Below are positions 47,153-58,591 of a stretch of DNA of 64,000 nucleotides, piece by piece. Made by a program: the position numbers and the translations under genes. The stretch is from Stomoxys calcitrans (Eukaryota; Arthropoda; Insecta; Diptera; Muscidae): the NCBI RefSeq assembly GCF_963082655.1, contig NC_081553.1, positions 127,501,736-127,565,735 on the forward strand, written 5' to 3'. Each line of letters begins with the position of its first letter. The first letter of the stretch is position 1. The notes under the pieces are model-generated. The model saw only the letters and a list, made by a program, of their open reading frames with translations, did no database searches and was not told where the DNA came from.

Positions 47153-49154
47153 AAAATAAAGAGTAAGCGATATATAACCAATCTGGAATGTATTCGTTGG
47201 AAGTTGTAACAAGTTTCTTATGATAAATTCATGAGGTCGTTTGAAAGAGGTGGATACAATTTTTATACTATCGGTAAAACCATACTTCACCACCCACACC
47301 TGCTAAGATGCAGTACCCTAAAAACTACAATCAAAACATGAACGCCATAGAATCAAAGCTTAACAATTCTAATGAAAATCACATTTTCTTCTTCTTCATG
47401 GGTAAAGGACTTTTAAGAAAATCCATAGAACAGACTTCTTATTATAATGCAAAATCTTTGTCTTATCAAAAATAAAAGCTCACTTTGATACTCTGTTGTC
47501 ACTCCAAAGTCCTGAGAAAACAAACACTGATGTTCTTTTAATTTCCACGTATTTCACAAAAAATGGGTCACAACTTGTCATTGTGTTCTTCTACTGGCAG
47601 CAACAACAATCACAATTCCAAATGACCCCAAAATAAAACGCACCTACCCAGACACACCAACACTTTTTACAGAAGTATTCATAAATAGGCCTTCTTAATT
47701 GGAACATCCCATGGCTTGGATTAAAAAAAAAAAGAACCAAAACTTCTCCGTCTCCGTCTTCCCACAAACGGAAACACACAAATGGTCTCCTCAATTGTTT
47801 TGTCGTCTTGGTGAAGCGCCTGCCGAAGACAAAAGACGACAGCATCGAATGGAAAAGGGGTGAAAAAATAGGAAGAAAAGAAACGTTTTTCTGAGTTTTA
47901 ATGAAAAACATAAACAAAACAAAAATACAACGAAGAAAGAGGATTAAGGCAGAAAAAGGACTGAATGTAACCACATGACACAGTTGCCTTTGTTTGAGCA
48001 ACAAGATAAAATGTCCTTTCTAAGATGTACTCTAGACGACCCTGAAATACCCTTCACGCGCTCTCCTTTGTCTCCTAAAACTATGAAATGAAAATAAATA
48101 TTTTAACTTCTGAGAAAATTAAATAAGGACTGCTGGAGTACAAGGTTCAACGTTAGTGAACATTAGACATCTGCAAATAAAGTAACATAAAACGAATTGA
48201 AACTAATGCCACTGGTCATATCCATTTGTAGCTGCACAACAAATTGATCTGATATGAGATTTAATATTTTACAGTTTTTAATGATGTGGTACTACGAATG
48301 TCCTGTTTTAGTAATGATTCGATATATCCTGGGAAAAGCAGGAGACTTCATATCGAAATCGCCAAAGATCTAAATTATTTGAAAATATCCCTCGGCCATT
48401 TTATTAAGGAAACGAGAGGTATTTCCCCCAAATCAATAAGTACTATCCGATTGAAATTGTACTTAATGACAAGCGACCATCGATCTATAGTCTGCAATGC
48501 GACACCTATTGGTACCGCTAACGAGGAGAAAACCACTGTTGACTAAATTTTCTGATATGCTCTCCAGTTATATAAACCGATCCTCTAACTTGAATAATTT
48601 TATATATATACAAAAGATTTGCAAACAATTTGTTGCAAAGTATTTTCATGTGGAACTTAAATTTCCTCTTAACCTTTGAGTGGAGCGGACGTTTTGCTAT
48701 TTCGCTCCACAAGAAATTTTCTGTAACTCGCAATAAATCATTATTTTTGGAAGAAAAATTAAAGTCACTCAAGGATAGCTACAATTGGCGGTTGATGATC
48801 TGCGTCAGTTTCCAGTGGAGCGGCAGATCTATAGCCCGGGAGTAGGCTTAGAATGAACTCCAAAGACCCAACAGCTGCGGTGGTGGTATCAGGCCGTAGC
48901 ATGTTGTCTGCTACTGAAACCTCGACTGATGGAGCGGCTGCTCCAGGCTTCGCATGCCTATAAATTGCCTAGGCCAATGGCGATCAGCGGCAAACCAACA
49001 TGCTCTTTAAGAGGTTTAAATATAGAAGGCGCATCACTTTCAAACCTAACCTAGGTCCTATAGTAAGAAAATCCTACAAGTTTATATTCAATACTTCAAA
49101 AAGTATGCAAAATTAAAGTCAGACTAGATTTCAACAGACATACCATATATTAGA
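47153..49154. other. AT-rich stretch with weak repeat traces
   Basis: A 137-codon minus-strand frame (47591-48004) is Phe/Leu/Cys-rich and not recognisable. At 48400-48545 there are traces of the SINE body in reverse. At 48838-49055 an unidentified GC-richer segment ends 'aacctaacctagg'. Nothing else is seen. Confidence 0.35.
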
Positions 49155-49220
49155 AGTAGTACGTAGACTCGGTGGTGTAGGGTATTATATAGTCGGCTCC
49201 GCCCGACTTTTGACTCTCTT
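49155..49220 (-). repeat. TRE-C terminal fragment, reverse orientation
   Basis: Contains 'ggtggtgtagggtattatatagtcggc' joined directly to the GGCTCCGCCCGACTTTT palindrome. The two ends of TRE-C are thus fused with the interior deleted. Confidence 0.55.
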
Positions 49221-49409
49221 TACTGGCTTTTATGTAGAAACTTTTTCAAAAAGAAGTGTTGCACTGCGGCACACCATTGAATCGAAGAAAACTTATATAA
49301 ATTCTGCCATTTTTGAGACCTATTGTTTTGGGCTGCATAGTGCTCAAATATCCCTACAAAAAATCCGCAATATCTCTTCTGGTCTCCTGGATATTTGATA
49401 TTTAATTTT

Positions 49410-50275
49410 TATAACCTACACCATAGGATGAGAGTACACTTAATTCATCATTCCGTTTGTACTTCATGGAAATATTTATCTGAGACCCAACAAAGCATAT
49501 ATATTCTTAATCGTTTTAAAATCAAGGCATTGTCGTCTTTCTGTCAAAAGCACGCTTACTCTCTAAAGAGTGCAGCTATTGGGTTGCCCAAAAAGTAATT
49601 GCGGATTTTTTAAAAGAAAGTAAAAGCATTTTTAATAAAACTTAGAATAAACTTTAATCAAATATACTTTTTTTTACACTTTTTTTCTAAAGAAAGCTAA
49701 AAGTAACAGCTGATAACTGACAGAAGAAAGAATGCAATTACAGAGTCACAAGCTGTGAAAAAATTTGTCAACGCCGACTATATGAAAAATCCGCAATTAC
49801 TTTTTGGGCAACCCAATATGTGCTTGAAATTTTGCAAAACTACTTCCAACTAGTTGTAAGTTAAGATTATAAATGAGCCAAATTGGTTAATATTTGGATA
49901 TAGCTCCCATATACACGGATATCCCGATTTGACTTTTCCAGCCTCTAGAGGCCGTATTTGTTATGTGATTTGACTGAAATTGCACGTAATGTTTTGCTGT
50001 GATTTTACAAAACCGTGCCAAGTATGGTTCAAATCGGTTCATTACCAGATATAGCTGCATATATAAACCGTTCGCTCTGATATCTTGTGTCCGATCGCCT
50101 AGTGGATAATACTATACTAGCTATCCTTGAGTGACGAAATAATAAAAAACGTCCGAATAGTTCAATCAAGAATCAAAAAAATTAAAAATTAAATATAATT
50201 GGTTCTTAACTTGATATAGCTTCCAAGTAAACCGATCTTTCGATTTGACTTTTTGAGCCTCTGTATTTTACTTCA
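49410..50275 (+). repeat. TRE-A repeat with nested MITE
   Basis: Starts TATAACCTACACCATAGG and has a much reduced GTCT zone. It is interrupted by the MITE at 49579-49816 and has three further units. A segment at about 50085-50195 is unrelated, and the right palindrome is missing. Confidence 0.7.
49579..49816 (-). mobile_element. Mariner-type MITE, copy 2
   Basis: A 238-bp element with about 31-bp perfect terminal inverted repeats (TTGGGTTGCCCAAAAAGTAA.. at both ends), flanked by TA (49577-49578 and 49817-49818). It is in opposite orientation to copy 1. It sits in the 'gcagcta/tgtgcttgaaat' part of a TRE-A copy, a different position from copy 1. Confidence 0.92.
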
Positions 50276-50327
50276 ACCCTGGACAGTCATTCTTCGACTA
50301 AATTTATTTTCGACAAAAATATGTTTT

Positions 50328-51278
50328 TATACTCTCCACCATGGGAGGGGGTTTATACTAATTTTCCCATTCCGTCCGTAACACCTCGAAATACTCGTCT
50401 AAGACCCAATTAAATATATATATTCTTGAACGTCATGACATTTTAAGTCGATCTAGCCATTTCTATACGTCTGTCCGCCATCCGTCTGTCTGTCGAAAGC
50501 ACGGTAACTCTCGAAAGAGTAAAGGTAGGCGCTTGAAATTTTGCTCAAATACTTCTTATTATCGTATGTTGTTGGGATAGTAAATGGGCCATATTGGTCC
50601 ATGTTTTGATATAGCTAACATATTAACCGATCTGGGATCTTTGCATGAGATGTTTTGTTATGACTTTCAACAACTGGGCAAAGTATGGTCTAAATCGGTG
50701 CATAACTTGATATAACTGCCATATAAACCGATATGGGGTCTTCTTCTTCTTGAGCGTCTAGAGGGCGCAATTAGTACCCGATGTGGCTGAAGTTTTAAAT
50801 AAAGTATTTCGATATGTCTTGCAGCAACTATGGCAATCGGTTCATATCCTTATACAGCTCACATGTAAACCGATCTTCCGATTATAATTCTTAAGCCTCT
50901 AGAGGGAGCAATTCTTATCCGATTTGGCTGAAATTTTGTACAACAGTTTCTCCCATGACCTTCAAAATACGTATCAAATATGGTTTGAAACGGTATATAG
51001 TTTGATACAGCTCCCCTATAAATCGATCTCCCGATTTTACTTTTTGAGCCTCTAAAGAGCGCAGTTCTAACCCGAGTTGGCTGAAATTTTTTCAACATTC
51101 AATTCATTTATAGTCCAAATCGGACCATAACTTGGTATATCTCCAGTAGCAAATCAATCATTTTTTTTATCCTTTATTTGCCGAAAAAGAGCTGCCGGGC
51201 ACAGAACTCGACAAATGCGATCCATGTTGGAGGATATATGAGATTCGGCCTGGCCGAATTTAGCCCGCTTTTACTTGT
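50328..51278 (+). repeat. TRE-A repeat
   Basis: Starts TATACTCTCCACCATGGG, has GTCC/GTCT at 50470-50495 and five units, and ends TGGCCGAATTTAGCCCGC and ACTTGT at 51278. First of the clustered same-orientation copies. Confidence 0.88.
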
Positions 51279-51289
51279 TTAAGATTTTC

Positions 51290-51690
51290 GGGTGCGGGTT
51301 TAGTGGCCCAGCGCTTCAACAGCAAGGCTTATGAGGGATCGCACATGTATCCTTGGATATCGGAGCCACTTGCTTCAAGATTCGACGATCGTTTTTAGCC
51401 TCTCCTAACCTGGGAACAGACACCGATTTGTGCCATTGGTTATTTAAAGACGCCAATATCTCGTGTTGTCACTTCGAGTATCATTGGCACTCGGTATTTA
51501 AGTAAGAGTCTGTGCCCCCTAACCGCTCATTGAGACTCTCCTCTCCAAATCGTTGAATGCCCGCTGACGCATTTGCAGCTACACCGCGAAAATACGAAGC
51601 TTTTCACAATAAGCAACCAATGAACGAACCTGGAAGCTTTCAGCTAAGCTTCCCCAGAAGTCGGAGCTCAAAGTTACATCCTGTGTGGTG
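51290..51690 (+). repeat. Dispersed repeat X, copy 1 (unidentified)
   Basis: Shares 'ggttatttaaa', 'ggcactc.gtatttaag', 'ttgcagctac', 'cagctaagct' and 'tgtgtggtgctcacag' in the same order as 62310-62695, with much divergence between. No coding frame is conserved. It may be part of a LINE tail or an old transposon. Confidence 0.5.
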
Positions 51691-51699
51691 CTCACAGTT

Positions 51700-51873
51700 A
51701 GCACGTTTTGAGCCTCTAGATGACGAAAATTTGGCTGAAATTTTCAACGTGGTATATTTCCACTTAATAAAGCTCCAATATATTTGAAAAAGTAATTTCA
51801 AGAACTTATCCCATGTGATCGGTAAAGGGTAAATAAGATTCCGCCCGGCCGAACCTAACGCACGTTTACTTGT
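51700..51873 (+). repeat. TRE-A right-end fragment
   Basis: One partial unit plus the terminal CGCCCGGCCGAACCTAACGC and ACTTGT at 51873, joined with no gap to the TATACCC start of the next copy. Confidence 0.8.
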
Positions 51874-52723
51874 TATACCCTCCACCATAGGATGGGGGTA
51901 TACTAGCTTCGTCATTCTGTTTGTAACGCCTCGAAATATTCCTCTGAGACTCCATAAAGTATAGATATTCTTGATCGTCATCTCATTTTAAGTCGATATA
52001 GCCATGGCCGTCTGTCTGTCTGTCGATAGCACCCTAACTTTGGAACGAGTAAAGCTAGCCGCTTGAAGTTTTGCCCGAATACTTCTGGTTAGTGTAGATC
52101 AGTTGGGATTGTAAATAGGTCATATCGGTCCATGTTTTGATATAGCTGCCATATAAACCGACCTTGGATCTTGACTTCTTGATTCACTGGACGGCGCAAT
52201 TCATTACCGATTTTGCTGAAATTTTGCAAGAAGTATTTTGTTATGACTTCCAACAATTGTGGCCAAATATGGCTTTAATTGGTCCATAACCTGATATATC
52301 TGCCATATAAGCCGATCTGTGTTCTTGACTTCTTGGGCATCTAGAGGTCGCAACTATTATCCGAATTGGCAGAAATTTTGTAAAACGACTTCTCTCATGA
52401 ATTATGGTCTGAATCGGTCTATAGCCTGACACAGCTCTAATATAAACCGATCTCTCTATTTTCCTTAAAGGGCTCAAGAAGTAAAATTCGAATTGACTGA
52501 AATTTTACACAACGACTTCTACTATGGCCTCCAACATTGAATTCAATTCAATCATCCGAATCGGACGATAACTTGAGATTATGACTCCAATATTATAGTA
52601 ATTATTTTCATTTATTAAATGTTTGCCCAATAAGAGATACCGGGAAAAGAACTCGACATATGCGATCCATGGTGGAGGGTATATAAGATACGGCCCGGCC
52701 GAACATAGCACGCTTTTACTTGT
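51874..52723 (+). repeat. TRE-A repeat, head-to-tail cluster member
   Basis: Begins TATACCCTCCACCATAGG immediately after ACTTGT of the previous copy. It ends CGGCCCGGCCGAACATAGC and ACTTGT at 52723, again joined directly to more TRE-A. Confidence 0.92.
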
Positions 52724-53708
52724 TCGTCCGTCCGTCTGTTCGTCCGTCCGTCGGTCTGTCGAAACTGTGCCAAGTATGGTTCAAATCGGTCCATAACCTA
52801 ATATAGCTGCCATATAAACCGATCTTGGGTCTTGATTTCTTGAGCCTCTAGAGTGCGCAATTCTCATCCGATTTGACTGAAATTGTGCACGACGTGTTTT
52901 GTTGTGATATCCAACAACTGTGTCAAGTATGGTTGAAATCGGTTCATAACCTGATATAGCTGCCATATAAACCGATCTTGGGTCTTGACTTCTTGAGCCT
53001 CTAGAGTGCGCAATTCTTATCCGATTGGAATGAAATTTCGCACGACGTGTTTTGTCATGATTTCCAACATCTGTGCCAAGTATGGTTCAAATCGGTTCAT
53101 AATCTGATATAGCTGTCATATAAATAGATCTGGGGACTTGACTTCTTGAGCTTCTAGAGGGCACAATTCCTTTCCGATTTGGCTGAAATTTTGCAAGACG
53201 TATTCTATTCTTATTTGCAACAACTATGTCAAATAAGGTTCAAATCGTTCATAACCTGATATAGCTGCCATATAAACCGATCTGGGGACTTGACTTCTTA
53301 AGCCCCTAGAGGTCGCAATTATTATCCGATTTGCCTGAAATTTTTTACGACGGATTCTCTCATGACCATCAGCATACGTGTTTATTATGGTCTGAATCGG
53401 TCTATAGCCCGATACAGCTCCCATATAAATCGATCTCTCTATTTTATTTCTTGAGCCCCCAAAGGGCGCAATTCTTATTCGAATTGGCTGACATTTTACA
53501 CAGGTCTCCAACATATAATTAAATTGTGGTCCAAACCGGACCATATCCTGATATCGCTCTAATAGCAGAGCAAATCTTTCCTTATATCCTTTTTATATCC
53601 TAAGAAGAGTTGCCGGGAAAAGAACTCAACAAATGCGATCCATGGTGGTGGTGGTGGTGGTGGGTATATAAGATTCGGCCCGGCCGAACTTAGCACGCTT
53701 TTACTTGT
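52724..53708 (+). repeat. TRE-A repeat, left-truncated cluster member
   Basis: Begins in the GTCCGTCC zone and jumps into 'ctgtgccaagtatggttc', so the left end and first unit are deleted. Five to six well-conserved units follow, then a (TGG)n tract at 53643-53662 in place of the usual single 'tggtggagg', and ACTTGT at 53708. Confidence 0.9.
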
Positions 53709-54548
53709 TATACCCTCCACCATAGGATGGGGGGTATACTAATTTCGTCATTCTGTTTGTAACTACTCGAAATATTCATCTGAGACCCCATAAAGTATAT
53801 ATATTCTTGATCGTCGTGACATTTTATGTCGATCTGGCCATGTGCGTCCGTCTGTCCGTCCGTCCGTCTGCCTGTCGAAAGCACGCTAACTTCCGAAGGA
53901 GTAAAGCTAGCCGCTTGAAATTTTGCACAAATACTTCTTATTGGTGCATGTCGGTTGGTATTGTAAATGGGCCATATCGGTCCATGTTTTGATATAGCTG
54001 CCATATAAACCGATCTTGGGTCTTGATTTCTTGAGCCTCTAGAGTGCGCAATTCTTATCCGATTGGAATGAAATTTTGCACGACGTGTTTTGTTATGATA
54101 TCCAACAACTGTGCAAGTATGGTTCAGATCGGTCCATAACCTGATATAGCTGTCATATAAACCGATCTGGGGTCTTGACTTCTTGAGCCTCTAGAGGGCG
54201 CAATTCTTATTCGATTTGACTGCAATTTTATACATAGTATTTTGTTATGATATTCAATAACTGTGTCTAGTATGGTTCAAATCGGTCCATAACCTGATAT
54301 AGCTACCATATAAACCGATCTTTGGTCTTGACTTCTTGAGTCTCTATAGTGCGCAATTCTTATCCGATTGGAATGAAATTTTGCACGACGTGTTTTGTTA
54401 TAATATACAACAGCTGTGCCAAGTATGATTCAAATCGATCCATAATATTTATTTGTGGTCCAAACCGGACCATATATTGATATCGCAAGAACTCGACAAA
54501 TGCGATCCATGGTGGAGGGTATATAAGATTCGGCCCGGCCGAACTTGT
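53709..54548 (+). repeat. TRE-A repeat, head-to-tail cluster member
   Basis: Begins TATACCCTCCACCATAGG with no gap. Its right end is shortened: GGCCGAAC joins straight to TTGT, losing the 'ttagcacgcttttac' portion, yet the next copy still starts precisely at TATACCC (54549). Confidence 0.92.
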
Positions 54549-55909
54549 TATACCCTCCACCATAAGATGGGGGGTATACTAATTTCGTCATTCTGTTTGT
54601 AACTACTCGAAATATTCGTCTGAGACCCCATAAAGTATATATATTCTTGATCGTCGTGACATTTTATGTCGATCTAGCCATGTCCGTCCGTCTGTCCGTC
54701 CGTCCGTCCGTCCGTCTGTCCGTCCGTCCGTCCGTCCGTCTATCTGTCGAAAGCACGCTAACTTCCGAAGAAGTAAAGCTAGCCGCTTGAAATTTTGCAC
54801 AAATACTTCTTATTAGTGTAGGTCGGTTGGTATTGTAAATGGGCCATATCGGTCCATGTTTTGATATAGCTGCCATATAAACCGATCTTGGGTCTTGAGT
54901 TCTTGAGCCTCTAGAGTGCGCAATTCTTATCCGATTCGAATGAAATTTTGTACGGCGTGTTTTTTTATGATATCCAACAACTGTGCCAAGTATGGTTGAA
55001 ATCGGTCTATAACCTGATATAGCTGCCATATAAACCGATCTTGGGTCTTGACTTCTTGAGCCTCTAGAGGGCGCAATTCTTATCCGATTGAAATGGAATT
55101 TCGCACGACGTGTTTTGTTATGATATCCAACGACTGTGCCAAGTATGGTTCAAATCGGTCCATAACCTGATATAGCTGCCATATAAACCGATCTTGGGTC
55201 TTGACTTCTTGAGCCTCTAGAGTGCGCAATTCCTATCCGATTGAAATGAAATTTTGCACAACATGTTTTGTTATTATATCCAACAACTGTGCCAAGTATG
55301 GTTCAAATCGGTTCATAACCTGATATAGCTGTCATATAAACAGATCTGGGGATTTGACTTCTTGAGCTTCTAGAGGGCGCAATTCCTATCCGATTTGGCT
55401 GAAATTTTGCATGACGTATTTTATTTTTACTTTCTACAACTGTGTCAAATAAGGTTCAAATCGGTTCATAACCTGATATAGCTGCCATATAAACCGATCT
55501 GGGATCTTGACTTCTTGACTCCTAGAGGTCGCAGTTATTATCCGATATGCCTGAAATTTTGTACGACGGATCCTCTCATGACCATCAACAAACGTGTTTA
55601 TTATGGTCTGAATCGGTCTATAGCCCGATACAGATCTCATATAAATCGTTCTCTCTATTTTACTTCGTGAGCCCCAATGGGCGCAATTCTTATACGAATT
55701 GGCTGAAATTTTACACAGGTCTCCAACATATAATTTAATTGTGGTCCGAACCGGACCATATCTTGATATCGTTTTAATAGCAGAGCAACTCTTTTCTTAT
55801 ATCCTTTTTTGCCTAAGAAGAGATGCCGGGAAAAGAACTCGACAAATGCGATCCATGGTGGAGGGTATATAAGATTCGGCCCGGCCGAACTTAGCACGCT
55901 TTTACTTGT
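54549..55909 (+). repeat. TRE-A repeat, complete cluster member
   Basis: 1361 bp from TATACCCTCCACCATAAG to ACTTGT at 55909, with an expanded GTCC/GTCT tract (54683-54747) and seven units. Its sequence closely matches the reversed copy at 28755-30090. Confidence 0.93.
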
Positions 55910-55911
55910 TT

Positions 55912-56530
55912 TAAGATGATCTTGACTTGTCCGTCCGTCCGTCTGTCTGTCGAAAGCACGCTAACTTTCGAAGGAGTAAAGCTAGGCGCTTGAAATTTTG
56001 CACAAATTCTTTTCATTAGGGTATGTCGGTTGGGATTGTAAATGGGCCAAATCAGTCCATGTTTTGATATAGCGGCCATATAAACCGATCTTAGGCCTTG
56101 ACTTCCTGAGCCTCTAGAGGGAGCAACTCTCTTACGATTTGACTGAAATGTTGCACGTAGTGTTTAAGTACCACTTCCAACAACTGTATTAAGTATGTTT
56201 CAAATCGGTTCATAATCTGGTATAGCTGTCATATAAACCGATCTTGGATCTTGATTTCTTGAGTCAATAAAGCGCGCAATTCTCATCCGATTTGGCGCAA
56301 TTCTTATCCGAATGAACTGAAATATTACATAATGACTTCTACAATGTTCAGCATTCATTTATGGTCCGAAACGGACTTTAACTTGATTTAGCTGCAATAG
56401 CCTAACAGTTCTTATTCAATATTGTTTGTTTGCCTAGAAAGAGACACCGCGCATAGAACTCGACAAATGCGATCCATGTTGGAGGGTATATAAGATTCAG
56501 CCCGGCCGAACTTAGCACGCTCTTACTTGT
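55912..56530 (+). repeat. TRE-A repeat, left-truncated
   Basis: Begins near the GTCCGTCC zone ('cttgacttgtccgtccg'), has three units plus a deletion, and ends CAGCCCGGCCGAACTTAGCACGC and ACTTGT at 56530. Confidence 0.85.
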
Positions 56531-56627
56531 TTTAACTTTAGGGAGGGGCTATCTGCTTCGTATTTTGACATTTACGAAGGCATTTGTGATTCGAAGCCTC
56601 TAAAGTGCGCAATTCTTATCCAATTGC

Positions 56628-56722
56628 CTAAGAAGAGATGCCGGAAAAAGAACTCGATAAATGCGATCCATGGTGGAGGGTATATAAGATTCGGCCCGGC
56701 CGAACTTAGCACGCTTTTTTTA
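56628..56722 (+). repeat. TRE-A right-end fragment
   Basis: Only the last 95 bases of the family: 'aagagatgccgg...gaactcg.taaatgcgatcc', 'ggagggtatataagattcggcc' and GGCCGAACTTAGCACGC, then a T-run. Confidence 0.8.
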
Positions 56723-58023
56723 AGTTTATTTCCCACAAATATTGAAAAGAAAAACTATTTGTATCAAGCACTCGGCATCTGCTTCGCAATTCAAACCCGA
56801 AATCAGAAGTGATATCAGTGTCTTGTGGAGGAAACAAGTACTGAGTTGTAGCTAACTTGCACAAGCAAGCTTTACAAAAGGAAGCGTATTTAAATGTTTA
56901 AATTTAAAAGGTAATGATGTTATGGTCTTTTTTGCATTGAATCTTTAATAATTTGTACTCCTCTTTTTTTTTTTGTGTATACCAATGCCAATTATTTGGA
57001 ACAATAACCCTATTAGGAAAATCTATTCAATAATGTAGGTTAATTATACCATTTAAGTTACGGCCTAGTTCCTAAAAAATTTTGCCAATTGCTGTTTATT
57101 TCATGCGACACCCTACCGCATAATCTTCTTAACATTACCCACAATGCTTCAAATTGAATGAATGTACAATCGAAAATGTCCCTTAATCTCGCACAGAGCT
57201 ATAATTTCTTTTTATAAACAAATGTAACAAGTAGCCGACATTTAACAGTCATTTAGAAAGCATTAGGCGTGATTCTCTTCGGCAAAACAATGGCAACAAC
57301 AACGCCAACAACAGCTGAAAGAAGAAACAAAAACACATTATAAGCCATTGTTTGTGACCAGCCTTTGTACGAGCATAACACCAAAATAATTTTCTTTTTA
57401 TGTAGGACGAATATGCCTTCGAAATTACAGGGAAAGAGAAGAGAAAGGCGGACAATGTAATTATTCGGACATAACAACGATAAAGGGTGTATTTACAATA
57501 TAATTAACGAGTTTGTTTTGTTCATACTTATTCAAGGTCAAATGAAATGTGTAGGCTTTTTCTCTGCATGGGAATTTAGATACAAGTCTGATAGTGAAAA
57601 AGCGCTTCAGAACGACTTGTTTGTAAAAATGTTGAAACTTAAAGATTATCCGGACTGGGACTAAGTGATGATTAGAGATAGGAAGCTATCATACAATGTG
57701 ACTAATGAGGCTTGCGCCGTCTATACCTAACATAAGTGTTGTAAATAAAGGATAAACACGCATTAGACATGAGCTAAATTTTAAGGCGTGAGTTCCCAAA
57801 GAACAAAAGTATATATATATTTTTTTTTTTTGAAACCCATACCATCCATTTTTTTCCTTTCCAATAAGATAAGAAGAATTATGGCTATCAGTTAACGATA
57901 ATCTGTGCCCACATTAATTCTAAAGTTGGATGTAGTGCTTTCTAACGAATCAAGTTGAGAGCATTTTATGCCTTAGCATGAAATTGATAAACAAGGTACA
58001 TATTTATATGAAATCTAAATGTA
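56723..58023. other. AT-rich stretch, nothing recognised
   Basis: Short frames on both strands at 57249-57477 overlap each other and show only hydrophobic low-complexity sequence. No repeat end is seen. Confidence 0.4.
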
Positions 58024-58404
58024 GTGCAATCGAATCCGCTTTATTGAAAATAGCAAAATTCAAGAAATTTGTTCCAATAATCCGATATTTTCAATTATGC
58101 GAAGTCCGGATAATTGAAATACGTTTCAATTAACCGAAGTTTCTTGAAATGAGAATGATTTCTATTATCAGAACTTCAGATAAGGTAAAGGCTTTGTAAT
58201 TAAAAGTTTTGTAGTTACAAAAATTATGGGTAATAAATGGTGTGAAGCTCAATAGAAACTAGTTCAATTAGTGAAATCGTAACGCAAAAAATGTATAATG
58301 CATGTTTTCAATTAATGGGAATAGAAATCTTTGAATTGGAAAAAAAATTTATTTCAAATAAGCGATTTTTCAATTATGCGTGTTTTTAATAAAGCGGAGT
58401 GAAA
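58024..58404. mobile_element. Possible pogo/Tigger-like MITE
   Basis: Imperfect terminal inverted repeats: TCCGCTTTATTGAAAA at 58034-58049 and its counterpart TTTTTAATAAAGCGGAGTG at 58383-58401. Internal 'ataatccgatattttcaattatgcg' and 'gtccggataattgaaat' words recall the pogo/Tigger terminal style (family knowledge). No coding capacity and no certain target duplication. Confidence 0.4.
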
Positions 58405-58591
58405 TATGTTAAAAAGTCCTTAAAATCAATTGTTTCAAATGATTTTTTGATTTGATTTTTTCGATTTTTATAAAGACTGTTGACCTTAAGAAAATTTTGC
58501 AATTTTGTATATTTTCAAATTTCTATTGGTTTTTGATCTGTTTTTATTCCAATATTTCGGCTGATGTCGTCTAGGCTTCCGCAAGGACTAA

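Noticed and set aside
47591..48004. 137-codon minus-strand frame as a host gene
   Set aside because: Biased Phe/Leu/Cys composition, no domain, no splice or regulatory context, and A-rich plus-strand sequence explains the open frame.
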